NCBI RefSeq assembly: GCF_900107145.1
Contig: NZ_FNOW01000025.1
Span: 1 to 44,700, forward strand
DNA length: 44,700 bases
Direction: 5' to 3'
Source of the DNA: Allochromatium warmingii
Lineage (GTDB): Bacteria > Pseudomonadota > Gammaproteobacteria > Chromatiales > Chromatiaceae
The translations under genes and the position numbers were made by a program. Under the pieces are notes generated by a model. The model made no database searches. It was not told the DNA's origin and saw only the letters and a program-made list of their open reading frames with translations. Position 1 is the first letter of the stretch. The number at the start of each line of letters is the position of its first letter. Shown here piece after piece: positions 27,800 to 36,070 of this stretch.

Positions 27800-28690
27800 A
27801 TGTCCAAAAAACATCCTGTTGTCGCCGTCACTGGCTCATCCGGCGCTGGTACCACGACTGTTAAACGTGCTTTTGAGCATATCTTTCACCGCGACAATAT
27901 CAGCGCAGCGGTGATCGAGGGCGATAGCTTCCACCGCTTCGACCGCGCCGCAATGAAAACCGAAATGGCCGCCGCCGCCCAGCGTGGTGAGAGCCTGAGT
28001 CATTTCGGCCCGGCAGCTAACCGCTTTGATTTGCTTGAAGAATTATTCCGCGAATACGGCGAGAGCGGCACCGGCAAAAAACGCTATTACATTCATAGCG
28101 ATGACGAAGCGCACCAGCTCAATGCGCGGCTCGGCACGGCGCTCAATCCGGGTGAGTTCACCCCCTGGGAAGATGTTCCGGCTGGCACCGATCTGCTGTT
28201 TTATGAAGGGCTGCACGGGCTGGTAGTCACTGAAGAAAATAACGTCGCGCAGCATGTTGATTTAGGTGTTGGCGTGGTGCCGATTGTTAATCTGGAATGG
28301 ATTCAAAAAATCCACCGCGATAATTTAGAGCGCGGTTATTCGGCTGAAGCGATTGTTGATACGATTATGCGCCGGATGCCGGATTATATCCGCTATATCA
28401 CGCCGCAATTCTCGCTCACTGATATTAACTTCCAGCGCGTGCCGACGGTTGACACCTCTAATCCGTTTATTGCCCGCGATATTCCGACACCGGATGAAAG
28501 TTTTGTCATCATCCGCTTCAAAGATCCGGAAAAGCTCGAAATCGACTTCCCGTATTTACTGGCGATGATCCATGATTCATTCATGTCGCGCCGTAATTCG
28601 ATGGTTGTGCCCGGCGGCAAGATGGGCTTTGCAATGGAAGTTATCTTACAGCCGATCATTGAACGCATGATGGATGCGCGGCGCGTTTAA
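27800..28690 (+). CDS. prk: Phosphoribulokinase, class I
   Basis: Phosphoribulokinase makes ribulose-1,5-bisphosphate for Rubisco. The 296-residue protein is of the short bacterial class: P-loop TGSSGAGTTTVKRAF at about residues 11-25, then GDSFHRFDR, HFGPAANRFD, FYEGLHGLVV and KIHRDNLERGY. A GGGGAGAG site precedes the ATG. No Rubisco, cbbR or other Calvin-cycle genes are nearby, so it stands alone, as prk does in some purple sulfur bacteria. It is the main sign of autotrophy in the window. Confidence 0.96.
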   Translation: MSKKHPVVAVTGSSGAGTTTVKRAFEHIFHRDNISAAVIEGDSFHRFDRAAMKTEMAAAAQRGESLSHFGPAANRFDLLEELFREYGESGTGKKRYYIHSDDEAHQLNARLGTALNPGEFTPWEDVPAGTDLLFYEGLHGLVVTEENNVAQHVDLGVGVVPIVNLEWIQKIHRDNLERGYSAEAIVDTIMRRMPDYIRYITPQFSLTDINFQRVPTVDTSNPFIARDIPTPDESFVIIRFKDPEKLEIDFPYLLAMIHDSFMSRRNSMVVPGGKMGFAMEVILQPIIERMMDARRV

Positions 28691-28707
28691 TCGATTGGAA
28701 ATACAGT

Positions 28708-28812
28708 AGACAGGATTAACAGGATGAATCAGGATTTACAGAATTATTTATAAATTTATTTATAAATCTTGTAAAATCCTGTGAATCCTGTCAAATCTTG
28801 TTAATCCTGTCT
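28708..28812. repeat. Family B hairpin repeat between prk and recQ
   Basis: The left arm begins AGACAGGATTAACAGGATGA and continues in similar units; the right arm ends TTGTTAATCCTGTCT, with an AT-rich loop containing TTTATAAAT repeats. It fills the gap between the convergent genes prk and recQ and ends four bases before the recQ stop. It might act as a bidirectional transcript end. Confidence 0.85.
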
Positions 28813-28815
28813 AAA

Positions 28816-30645
28816 TTAACGCGACTGCTCATGCGCGGCAATCACGCGCAAAAATCCCGCCCCAAATCGCGCCAGCTTCATTTCCCCCACCCCAGGCAAT
28901 CGACCTAATTCGACCAGCGTGCGTGGCCGTCGCTCTAGCATTGCTTTTAAGGTCGCATCATTAAAAATCACATAGGCCGGCACATCCTGCTCTTGCGCCA
29001 GCGCGAACCGATGCGCCCGCAATGCCTGCCACAATGCCGCATCCGCTGGATCGCTCGGCCCGCTGCTACGCGGAGCGCGGGTTTTGTCACGACTGCGCTG
29101 ACGCTCAGGATCGCGCCGCAGTTGAATCGTGCATTCATTGCGTAACAGCGGCCGCGCCGCTTCGGTCAAACGCAGTGCGCCATGCCCTTCGATGTCCACC
29201 GCAACCAGCCCAGCGGCCACCAGTTGCCGATACACTGAACGCCAATTCTCAGCGGTCATGGTGCGGCCGTCGATGCGCTGCCCGATGCCGAAGGTGCTCA
29301 CGCGGTCGTGACCAAAGCGGCGGATGCGCTCGTTCGCTTTGCCCAGCAGCACATCCGTCAGATAAGCACTACCGAAGCGTTGACCAGTGCGATGAATACA
29401 GGACAAGGCTTTACGCGCCGCGTCGGTGCCGTCCCAGGTCTCGACCGGTTCTAAACAGGTGTCACAGTTGCCACACGGCTGTTCTAGCGTCTCGCCAAAA
29501 TAATGCAGCAACACCTGCCGCCGACAGTGCGCGGTTTCGCAAAAGCCGAGCATCTGATCGAGTTTATGCAGCTCGATGCGCTTAAAGCGTTCGTCGGCTT
29601 CGGATTCCTCGATACGGCGGCGCTGCATCACCACATCGCTCAGACCATAGGTCATCCACGCATCGGCTGGCAGCCCATCGCGGCCTGCGCGTCCGGTTTC
29701 TTGATAATAGGATTCGAGACTTTTGGGCATATCCAGATGCGCCACACAGCGCACATCGGGTTTATCAATGCCCATGCCAAAGGCAATGGTCGCCACCATG
29801 ACTAGCCCTTCTTCACGCAGAAAACGCAGTTGATGCGTGCGGCGCGTGTCCGCTGGCAAGCCGGCGTGATAGGCCAGCGCCTTAAATCCCTGGGTTTGCA
29901 GATAGAGCGCGGTTTCCTCGACGCGCCGCCGCGCCGAACAGTAGACGATTGCGGCGCTTTCGGGATGCTCGCGGCGCAAAAAATCACGCAGTTGCTGACG
30001 CGGATTAGCTTTTTCGACCACGCGATAGCGGATATTCGGACGGTCAAAACTGGCGACAAATAGCCGCGCTGCTTCGAGCCGCAGTTGCGCGATGATCTCA
30101 TTGCGCGTTGGGGTGTCGGCGGTCGCGGTGAGCGCGATGCGTGGCACCTGCGGCCAGCGTTCATGCAGACAGTTGAGCTGGATATATTCGGGGCGAAAAT
30201 CATGGCCCCATTGCGAGACGCAGTGCGCCTCGTCAATTGCAAAGAGCGCGATGTCGATGCTCTCCAAGAGAGCCAGACAGCGATCCGTGAGCAGGCGTTC
30301 TGGGGCGATATAAAGCAGATCGAGCGCACCGGCACGTAGCGATCGCTCCACAGCACGGGCTGCGCCCAGTTCTAAGGATGAATTGAGAAATGCCGCCCGC
30401 ACGCCAAGCTGCTGCAAGGCATCGACCTGATCTTGCATCAGCGCAATCAGCGGCGAGATAACAACAGCGGTGCCTGGACGGAGCAGCGCCGGAATCTGAT
30501 AACAGAGCGATTTGCCGCCGCCAGTGGGCATGAGCACCAGCGCATCGCCACCGCCGAGCAGATGATGAATGATGTCAGCCTGAGCGCCGCGAAACTGGTC
30601 ATAGCCGAACACGCGGCGGAGCAGTTCACGCGGCGCATCGGGCAT
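28816..30645 (-). CDS. recQ: ATP-dependent DNA helicase RecQ
   Basis: RecQ is a 3'-5' helicase for recombination and fork repair. The 609-residue protein has the full architecture: Walker A in [18 protein letters not shown] in [19 protein letters not shown], motif VI with [14 protein letters not shown], a RecQ zinc-binding domain ending CGNCDTC, a winged helix and a C-terminal HRDC domain (about residues 525-600, with [12 protein letters not shown]). The length matches the E. coli protein. It begins four bases after the AhpD-like gene, so the two form an operon. Confidence 0.95.
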   Translation of the reverse strand: MPDAPRELLRRVFGYDQFRGAQADIIHHLLGGGDALVLMPTGGGKSLCYQIPALLRPGTAVVISPLIALMQDQVDALQQLGVRAAFLNSSLELGAARAVERSLRAGALDLLYIAPERLLTDRCLALLESIDIALFAIDEAHCVSQWGHDFRPEYIQLNCLHERWPQVPRIALTATADTPTRNEIIAQLRLEAARLFVASFDRPNIRYRVVEKANPRQQLRDFLRREHPESAAIVYCSARRRVEETALYLQTQGFKALAYHAGLPADTRRTHQLRFLREEGLVMVATIAFGMGIDKPDVRCVAHLDMPKSLESYYQETGRAGRDGLPADAWMTYGLSDVVMQRRRIEESEADERFKRIELHKLDQMLGFCETAHCRRQVLLHYFGETLEQPCGNCDTCLEPVETWDGTDAARKALSCIHRTGQRFGSAYLTDVLLGKANERIRRFGHDRVSTFGIGQRIDGRTMTAENWRSVYRQLVAAGLVAVDIEGHGALRLTEAARPLLRNECTIQLRRDPERQRSRDKTRAPRSSGPSDPADAALWQALRAHRFALAQEQDVPAYVIFNDATLKAMLERRPRTLVELGRLPGVGEMKLARFGAGFLRVIAAHEQSR

Positions 30646-30649
30646 CGGG

Positions 30650-31249
30650 TTAAATCTGCACGCCGAGGGTTTTGAGTTGACGGCGCACGATGGGATCGGT
30701 GCGATTTTTTGAGGTCGCCGCCTTCATAAACACCACCACGCGGTCGATGTCGCGGATGACACCAAGCAGGGTTTGACCCTCGGGATAGTGTTTGATGAGC
30801 GACTCAAAGGCCAGCTCCATCAAGGTTTCATCGGCGCGGGCAATGCCGACGGCATAGGCGATGTGGCAGACAAATCCGGGATGACGGTAATGCAGGCGGG
30901 TGGCAAAACGCCGCCAAGATTCGATCCAGCCCTCCCATTCGACTTCGGAGACGCTCTGACGACTGGTGCGCAAAAACAGCACGATCTTAACGAACTCCGC
31001 TTGCCAGGCCCAGGGCTTGGCGTGGGCTTCGCTGCGCAGGCGCTCGACGACGCGCCCGTGATACTGCTGGCAATGGTCGCACTGATAATAAATTGCCAGC
31101 GCATAGGCGATGAACTCGCGGTCGAGTTCGCTAAGGGTGAAGGGGTCGGACTCCCCGGGCGCACCGGAAAAGGTGTGGGCGTGCAATTCGTTGAGCACGT
31201 CGTTGAAGGGTTGCCCCTGAATGGATGCGCGTACCGCCTGACTAGCCAA
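30650..31249 (-). CDS. AhpD-like / carboxymuconolactone decarboxylase-fold protein
   Basis: The 199-residue protein has a CDHC pair followed by a histidine ([14 protein letters not shown], near residues 55-68), the redox-active site pattern of the AhpD-like fold, and a preceding helix with [11 protein letters not shown]. Members reduce peroxidases or act as small decarboxylases; the substrate here is unknown. It lies upstream of recQ on the same strand with a four-base gap. The C-terminal 60 residues do not match anything I recognise. Confidence 0.7.
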   Translation of the reverse strand: MASQAVRASIQGQPFNDVLNELHAHTFSGAPGESDPFTLSELDREFIAYALAIYYQCDHCQQYHGRVVERLRSEAHAKPWAWQAEFVKIVLFLRTSRQSVSEVEWEGWIESWRRFATRLHYRHPGFVCHIAYAVGIARADETLMELAFESLIKHYPEGQTLLGVIRDIDRVVVFMKAATSKNRTDPIVRRQLKTLGVQI

Positions 31250-31344
31250 GATAAACCTCGAATTGAAAAACAGGTGAGATGACAGGCGCGGATGCTACGC
31301 ATGAGAGCGGTGACTGGCAACTGTGAATCGCTTGGGCGTGAATT

Positions 31345-31380
31345 ATTGAAAACCGCAAAGGCGCAAAGGACACAAAGATT
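31345..31380. repeat. Half of a family A repeat, cut by insertion-sequence debris
   Basis: Only the left arm is present (ATTGAAAACCGCAAAGGCGC, then AAAGGACACAAAG). The matching right arm, present in the other copies, is missing. The IS5-type remnant begins within the next few dozen bases. The rest of 31250-31411 shows no gene. Confidence 0.7.
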
Positions 31381-31411
31381 AGAGTTGTTCCAGATGATAA
31401 CCTGTTGATTT

Positions 31412-31660
31412 CTAAGAAATTCTGAAGTTCCAAAGTCCAGCAGAAAGCCGGAAGAATTGATCGACAATTGAGTTTGAGTGGTTTCTAATTCGATGCACCA
31501 AGCAGTACATGTGCTTCATCCCACCGATGGCATGCTCAACAGCGATGCGTAGCTGAGCATGTTTTCGATTCTCTTTTTTCTGTTTTTGAGTGAGTTTGGG
31601 ATTAGGGTTATTTTTTGACTTACGTGGTGTTTTATGAGGTAACTGTTCCGTCCCGTGGGA
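31412..31660 (-). pseudogene. IS5-family transposase remnant, C-terminal end only
   Basis: On the minus strand an open frame of 82 codons, ending with TAG at 31412, contains the C-terminal signature of IS5-type DDE transposases: ENRKHAQLRIAVEHAIGGMK, where the glutamate is the last catalytic residue, followed by a VHRIRNH and LSAGLWNF end. Immediately upstream the frame meets a TAA at 31661-31663 and no transposase-like sequence follows. The first two thirds of the gene are missing. It is a dead fragment, left between the half repeat and the IS481 element. Confidence 0.8.
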
Positions 31661-31686
31661 TTATATTCCGAAAAGGAGCTATCCTT

Positions 31687-32762
31687 TGTTCCAAGCCCGC
31701 GAGGCACTGCGCACACTCAGTGATGAGCTGAGGACGACCAAGCGGCGACTGCCGACGACACCATCCGCGACCTGAGGGAACATCTCATCATGAATCTGAA
31801 CCTACATCGCAACGCCCGCACCACGCCCGCGATTCGTCAGGAGCTACGCGAGTCCACGAAGTCAGAGCGCGAACTGGCACGCGTGTACAACTTGAATCGT
31901 GCCACGGTGCGCAAATGGCGTCGGCGCGCAACTGGTGAGGATGCGTCGCACCGCCCGCATCGGATTCGCGCCACGCTGAGCCCAGTGCAGGAGCAGGTGG
32001 TAGTGACGCTGCGCCGAACCCTGCTGCTGCCGTTAGACGATCTGCTAGCGGTCACCCGCGAGTTCATCCATCCAGCCGTCTCGCGGTCGGGCCTAGATCG
32101 CTGTCTGCGCCGCCACGGCGTCTCCAATCTCAGCGCCTTGATTCCGCAACCGGAAGGCGAAGCCAAGCCGGTCAAAACCTTCAAGGACGACGCACCAGGG
32201 TTTGTCCACATCGATGTCAAATACCTGCCGCAGATGCCAGACGCGGCGGCACATCAATACCTGTTTGTCGCCATCGACCGCGCCTCGCGCTGGGTTTATG
32301 TCGAAATCCTGCCCGAGAAAACCGCCGCCAACGCCCGCGATTTCCTGCGGCGTCTGGTCGAAAAAGCCCCGTTCACGATTGAGAAGATCCTCACCGACAA
32401 CGGCAAGGAATTCACTGATCGCTTCTGCGCCACCGGCGAACGTGAACCGACTGGACGCCATCTCTTCGACCAAGGCTGTGCCGATCACAGCATCGAACAC
32501 CGCCTCACTGCCCCCCGTCATCCGCAGACCAACGGCATGGTCGAACGCTTCAATGGGCGCATTGCCGAGGTGCTCGCTACCACCCGCTTTGATTCCTCCC
32601 AGAACCTAGCCGACACCCTCAACGGCTACGTGCGGTTATACAATCATCAGATCCCGCAGAAGGCGCTCGGACACATCGCGCCGATTCAAGCACTCAAGGA
32701 CTGGCAACAACAATGCCCCGAACGCTTCAAAAAGCGTGTCTATAATCTCGCGGGACTTGACA
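31687..32762 (+). mobile_element. IS481-family insertion sequence
   Basis: The element is about 1.08 kb and holds one transposase gene. The probable left end TGTTCCAAGCCCGCGAG (31687) and the reverse complement of the right end, TGTCAAGTCCCGCGAG (ending at 32762), are similar apart from a two-base indel, and both start with TGT as IS481 ends do. No target duplication is visible: the left flank is IS5 debris and the right flank is the 3' end of grxD, so a deletion may have removed one side. Confidence 0.7.
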
Positions 32763-32833
32763 CCCCGCTGCTTTCGCCACCGCCTGTTCCATCATCGGTT
32801 TTAACTCGCCGTTGGCGTGCAATTCGAGCGTAA
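31790..32833 (+). CDS. IS481-family transposase, frame runs past the element end
   Basis: The 347-residue frame has a helix-turn-helix start (ESTKSERELARVYNLNRATVRKWR), then the DDE catalytic core with the first aspartate in FVHIDVKYLP, the second in ILTDNGKEFTD and the glutamate in TNGMVERFNGRI. No stop codon lies inside the element: about 324 residues are IS-encoded, after which 23 codons are read from the antisense strand of grxD to a stop at 32831-32833. Some elements lack an internal stop and take it from the target. It appears intact in its catalytic part. Confidence 0.88.
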   Translation: MNLNLHRNARTTPAIRQELRESTKSERELARVYNLNRATVRKWRRRATGEDASHRPHRIRATLSPVQEQVVVTLRRTLLLPLDDLLAVTREFIHPAVSRSGLDRCLRRHGVSNLSALIPQPEGEAKPVKTFKDDAPGFVHIDVKYLPQMPDAAAHQYLFVAIDRASRWVYVEILPEKTAANARDFLRRLVEKAPFTIEKILTDNGKEFTDRFCATGEREPTGRHLFDQGCADHSIEHRLTAPRHPQTNGMVERFNGRIAEVLATTRFDSSQNLADTLNGYVRLYNHQIPQKALGHIAPIQALKDWQQQCPERFKKRVYNLAGLDTPLLSPPPVPSSVLTRRWRAIRA

Positions 32834-33086
32834 TATCACAGCCGCCGATTAACTCGCCGTCGATATAAATTTGCGGAAAGGTTGGCCAATCAGCAAAACG
32901 CGGCAGATGCTCGAAAATTTCCGGATCTTGCAGCACGTTGACATAAGCAAAGGGCACTTCGCACTGTTGCAAGGCTTGCACGGCCCGCGTTGAAAATCCG
33001 CATTGCGGAAATTGTGGCGTGCCCTTCATATAAATCACCACCGGATTGCTTTTGACCTGCTCGCCGATGCGTTCCAAAATATCCAT
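32727..33086 (-). CDS. grxD: Monothiol glutaredoxin GrxD, C terminus formed by an IS
   Basis: Monothiol Grx4-type proteins bind and deliver iron-sulfur clusters. The protein has the CGFS active site (MKGTPQFPQCGFSTRAVQAL, near residues 20-39), the WPTFPQIYIDGELIGG segment and the GGCD end of the thioredoxin fold. I use the ATG at 33086, which fits the family; a GTG three codons earlier is possible. The last 12 residues (GCQVPRDYRHAF) and the stop come from the right end of the IS481 element, replacing a short variable tail. The fold should be complete, so the gene is probably functional. Confidence 0.88.
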   Translation of the reverse strand: MDILERIGEQVKSNPVVIYMKGTPQFPQCGFSTRAVQALQQCEVPFAYVNVLQDPEIFEHLPRFADWPTFPQIYIDGELIGGCDITLELHANGELKPMMEQAVAKAAGCQVPRDYRHAF

Positions 33087-33126
33087 CTCATTCACCGTTG
33101 TATTGACAGTTGCGTGGTGTGAAATC

Positions 33127-33216
33127 AGACAGGATTAACAGGATATTTCAAGATTGACAGGATTTTTTAATTTAAAAAAATCCTGTTTATCCTGAGTAAT
33201 CGTGTGAATCCTGTCT
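33127..33216. repeat. Family B hairpin repeat between the amidotransferase gene and grxD
   Basis: The left arm begins AGACAGGATTAACAGGATAT and the right arm ends GTGAATCCTGTCT, with units in 9-10 base steps and an A/T-rich centre. It is the third copy of this family and ends ten bases before the stop of the gene at 33226. Confidence 0.82.
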
Positions 33217-33225
33217 AAATTGATG

Positions 33226-35007
33226 TTAATCAACATGCCGCTGTAACCATAATTCTAGCAGCGCCAGATGCCAGAGTTTATTGCCCTGAATGCGCGTGTG
33301 GTGCAGGTCGGGCGCAGCTAAAAGCTGATCGAGATAGGCTTGACGATACAGCCCGCGCTCGCGGCTGGCACGCGAGGTCAGGGCATCGCGCATCATTTCC
33401 AAAAACGGCCCACGTACATATTTGAGCGCCGGCATCGGAAAATAGCCCTTCGGTCGGTCGATCACCGCATCCGGCAGCAACCCCCGCGCCAGCGCCTTGA
33501 GCGGATATTTGCCGCCATCGCGCAGCTTGAGTTCCGGCGGACAGCGGGCGGCCAGTTCGACAAGCTGATGATCGAGAAACGGCACCCGCGCTTCGAGTCC
33601 CCACGCCATCGTCATGTTATCGACGCGCTTGACCGGATCATCAACAATCAGTGTCGTGACATCGAGTCGCAACACCGCATCCATCAAGCTATCCGCGTTC
33701 GGTTCGGCCAGCCGCTCGGCGATTAGCGCCGAGGTGTAATCTTCACCCGTGCCGGCGTAATCCGCGCCAATCAGCCGCTGATATTCGGCGTGATCGCGGT
33801 CAAAATAATGCTTGGCGAAGCGTTCCAGCGGCGTGCCGTCGGTCTCGGCCATCATGCGCGGATACCAGAAATAACCGCCGAACACCTCATCTGCGCCCTG
33901 CCCCGATTGCACGACCTTGATTTCGCGTGAAACCTGCTCGGCGAGCAGATAAAACGCCACCGCATCCTGACCGAACATCGGTTCGGCCATCGCGTCAATG
34001 GCCTCAGGTAGGCGCGTGAGCACCTGCGCATTGGGCACGAGGAACTTGCAGTGGCGCGTGCCGGAGTGCGCGACGACCAGATCCGAGTATTCAAATTCGC
34101 TGCCCGCTTCTTCGGGCGTGTCCTCAAAGCCAACCGAGAAGGTGCGCAGATCGGCAACGCCCGCTTCCGCGAGCAAGGCGACCAGCAAACTAGAATCCAG
34201 CCCGCCGGAGAGCAGCACGCCGACCGGCACATCCGCGACCTCACTGCGAATTTTGACCGCGTGCCGGAGCGCGGCGTGAATCGCTTCGAGCCATTCGCCT
34301 TCAGATAATGGCGACGCCGGACGTTGCGCCGTCAGCCGCCAATAGGCTTGCTCGGTCTGCCGCCCGTCGGCTTCGATCAACCGCCAATGGCCGGGCGCGA
34401 GCTTGCGCACTCCCTGCAAAATGGTGCGCGGTGCCGGAACCACCGCATGAAGTGTGAACAGATGATGGAGCGCGACCGGATCCAGTGCTGTCTCCACGCC
34501 CCCAGCGGCGAGCAAGGCTTGCGGATTGGAGGCAAAGCGCAGTGTGTGCGCGGATTCTGACCAATACAGCGGCTTGATACCGAAGCGATCTCGCGCCAAA
34601 AACAATGAACGCCGATTCGCATCCCAGACGGCAAACGCGAACATCCCGTGCAGCCGCTCGACGCACGCCGTTCCCCAAGCGTGCCAAGCTTTGAGAATAA
34701 CTTCGCTGTCACCTTCGGAAAAAAAGCGATAGCCCGCGCCCTCTAGCTCGCGGCGCAGCGCCCGATAGTTGTAAATCGTGCCGTTAAACACCAGCGCCAG
34801 CCCCAATTCGGCATCAACCAGTGGCTGATTGGAGCGCACCGACAGATCAATAATCGCCAATCGCCGATGTCCGAACGCCAGCGCCCCATCGCTATAACTG
34901 CCGCCATGATCGGGGCCGCGCCGCGTTAATTGGGCCATCATGCGCCCAATCGCCTCCAGATCGGCTGGCGCACCATCGCGCCGCAGTTCGCCACAGATTC
35001 CGCACAT
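33226..35007 (-). CDS. Asparagine synthetase-like amidotransferase, NAGGN type
   Basis: The 593-residue protein has the class II glutamine amidotransferase start MCGICGEL with Cys2 as nucleophile, then HRRLAIIDLS and VFNGTIYNYRALR, and a C-terminal synthetase domain with the PP-loop SGGLDSSLLVALL, QSGQGADEVFGGY and VDDPVKRVDNMTMAWGLEARVPFLDH. The length and several segments (KGYFPMPALKYVRGPFLEMMRDALTS region, GNKLWHLALLELWLQ end) fit the N-acetylglutaminylglutamine amidotransferase group, which makes the osmoprotectant NAGGN, better than ordinary AsnB. The usual partner synthetase gene is not adjacent, so the assignment needs a profile check. Plain asparagine synthesis remains possible. Confidence 0.8.
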   Translation of the reverse strand: MCGICGELRRDGAPADLEAIGRMMAQLTRRGPDHGGSYSDGALAFGHRRLAIIDLSVRSNQPLVDAELGLALVFNGTIYNYRALRRELEGAGYRFFSEGDSEVILKAWHAWGTACVERLHGMFAFAVWDANRRSLFLARDRFGIKPLYWSESAHTLRFASNPQALLAAGGVETALDPVALHHLFTLHAVVPAPRTILQGVRKLAPGHWRLIEADGRQTEQAYWRLTAQRPASPLSEGEWLEAIHAALRHAVKIRSEVADVPVGVLLSGGLDSSLLVALLAEAGVADLRTFSVGFEDTPEEAGSEFEYSDLVVAHSGTRHCKFLVPNAQVLTRLPEAIDAMAEPMFGQDAVAFYLLAEQVSREIKVVQSGQGADEVFGGYFWYPRMMAETDGTPLERFAKHYFDRDHAEYQRLIGADYAGTGEDYTSALIAERLAEPNADSLMDAVLRLDVTTLIVDDPVKRVDNMTMAWGLEARVPFLDHQLVELAARCPPELKLRDGGKYPLKALARGLLPDAVIDRPKGYFPMPALKYVRGPFLEMMRDALTSRASRERGLYRQAYLDQLLAAPDLHHTRIQGNKLWHLALLELWLQRHVD

Positions 35008-35173
35008 ATCCGTTCATCTCCCGCTACATCATCGCTATCGCTGGCCTAGAGCATAGCCGAATCGCTCGCCGGAGATGGTTGCAAAATCGGCGCGTTGGCC
35101 GCATGGTGACGGTGCATTCAAACACTGACCGAACAACTATTACGCAACCTTCAATTCGGGAGACTGCACGCCC

Positions 35174-35755
35174 ATGACCCACGTTCTGCCCGCTCTGCCC
35201 TACGCCAACAACGCGCTCGAACCGGTGATCTCGGCTGAGACCATCGAGTATCACTACGGCAAGCATCATCAGACCTATGTCACCAATCTCAACAATCTGA
35301 TTAAAGACACCGAGTTTGCTGACATGAGTTTGGAGGACATCGTGCTCAAGTCCTCCGGCGGCATTTTTAACAACGCCGCGCAGGTCTGGAACCATACCTT
35401 TTATTGGAATTGCCTCAGCCCCAGCGGTGGCGGTGCGCCGAGCGGGGCGCTGGCGGCGGCAATCGACGCCAAATTCGGCTCATTCGACGAATTTAAAAAG
35501 CAATTCGCGCAATCTGCGGTAACCAATTTTGGTTCCGGCTGGACTTGGCTGGTGAAAAACGCCGACGGTTCGATTGAGATTTTCAACACCTCGAATGCCG
35601 GCACGCCGCTAACTGCGGGCAAAACCGCGCTCTTAACCGTCGATGTCTGGGAACACGCCTATTACATTGACTATCGCAATGCCCGTCCAAAATATCTCGA
35701 AAGCATCTGGGAGAAGGTCAACTGGGCGTTTGTTGCGGCCAATTACGCCGATTAA
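35174..35755 (+). CDS. sodB: Superoxide dismutase, iron type
   Basis: SodB converts superoxide to peroxide and oxygen in the cytoplasm. The 193-residue protein has the metal ligands in the expected places: His in [11 protein letters not shown], His in [14 protein letters not shown], and Asp and His in [13 protein letters not shown]. The NNAAQVWNH segment and the glutamine there favour iron over manganese. GGGAG precedes the ATG. A strong terminator lies 79 bases after the stop. The 166 bases upstream hold no other gene. Confidence 0.95.
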   Translation: MTHVLPALPYANNALEPVISAETIEYHYGKHHQTYVTNLNNLIKDTEFADMSLEDIVLKSSGGIFNNAAQVWNHTFYWNCLSPSGGGAPSGALAAAIDAKFGSFDEFKKQFAQSAVTNFGSGWTWLVKNADGSIEIFNTSNAGTPLTAGKTALLTVDVWEHAYYIDYRNARPKYLESIWEKVNWAFVAANYAD

Positions 35756-35780
35756 AACCCGCGCAGTGCCACGGCGATCC

Positions 35781-35809
35781 TTGTCAAGCGCCTAAATATC
35801 GCGCTATAT
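35781..35809 (+). promoter_or_regulatory. Sigma-70 type promoter in the sodB-argD gap
   Basis: TTGTCA and CTATAT are separated by exactly 17 bases. Transcription would begin near 35816, about 18 bases before the terminator-like hairpin at 35834. It could drive argD-argF or a very short RNA. Confidence 0.5.
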
Positions 35810-35833
35810 TCGCCCACTTCGCCTTATACACAG

Positions 35834-35868
35834 AGGCGGTTTCCCCTGTGGGATAACCGCCTTTTTTA
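35834..35868 (+). terminator. Intrinsic terminator, possible attenuator
   Basis: AGGCGGTT pairs with AACCGCCT across a 13-base loop and is followed by TTTTTT. It would end the sodB transcript. The left arm AGGCG can pair instead with CGCCT at 35820-35824, just upstream, so two alternative folds exist in the RNA made from the promoter at 35781. Confidence 0.75.
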
Positions 35869-35879
35869 TTTTTATTGCA

Positions 35880-36065
35880 CGCTCAATCGGGATCATCCCC
35901 GATGAGCAAAACCTGATGGGCAGAACCTGATAGCCCAGCCGGTAGACAGCCGGCCCGATTCCAACCTAAAACCAGACACGGAGGAAGCGAGACGGGAGGC
36001 CGCATCGCGCTGGGCGCGGTGTAGTCTCCCTCCCCGTCAATCAAGCGGACGGGGTTCTCGCGCAA
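35880..36065 (+). other. Structured untranslated leader upstream of argD
   Basis: Within 186 bases I see four successive stems: GCTC-ATCGGG with CCCGAT-GAGC (35881-35907), GGGC with GCCC, GCCGG with CCGGC, and a longer one in which GACGGGAGG pairs with CCTCCCCGTC and encloses a CCGC/GCGG stem. The motif ACCTGAT occurs twice. No protein gene is supported. I could not match it to a known riboswitch, SRP, RNase P or tmRNA pattern. It ends five bases before the argD start codon. Confidence 0.45.
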
Positions 36066-36070
36066 GACCG

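Noticed and set aside
35880-36065. Known riboswitch (cobalamin or TPP) or other standard RNA before argD
   Set aside because: ACCTGAT resembles part of the TPP element, but the CTGAGA partner is missing. The cobalamin core box, RNase P and tmRNA signatures are also absent.
35883-36065. Minus-strand 60-codon frame between sodB and argD
   Set aside because: No ribosome-binding site, no similarity that I recognise, and it lies wholly within the stem-rich leader.
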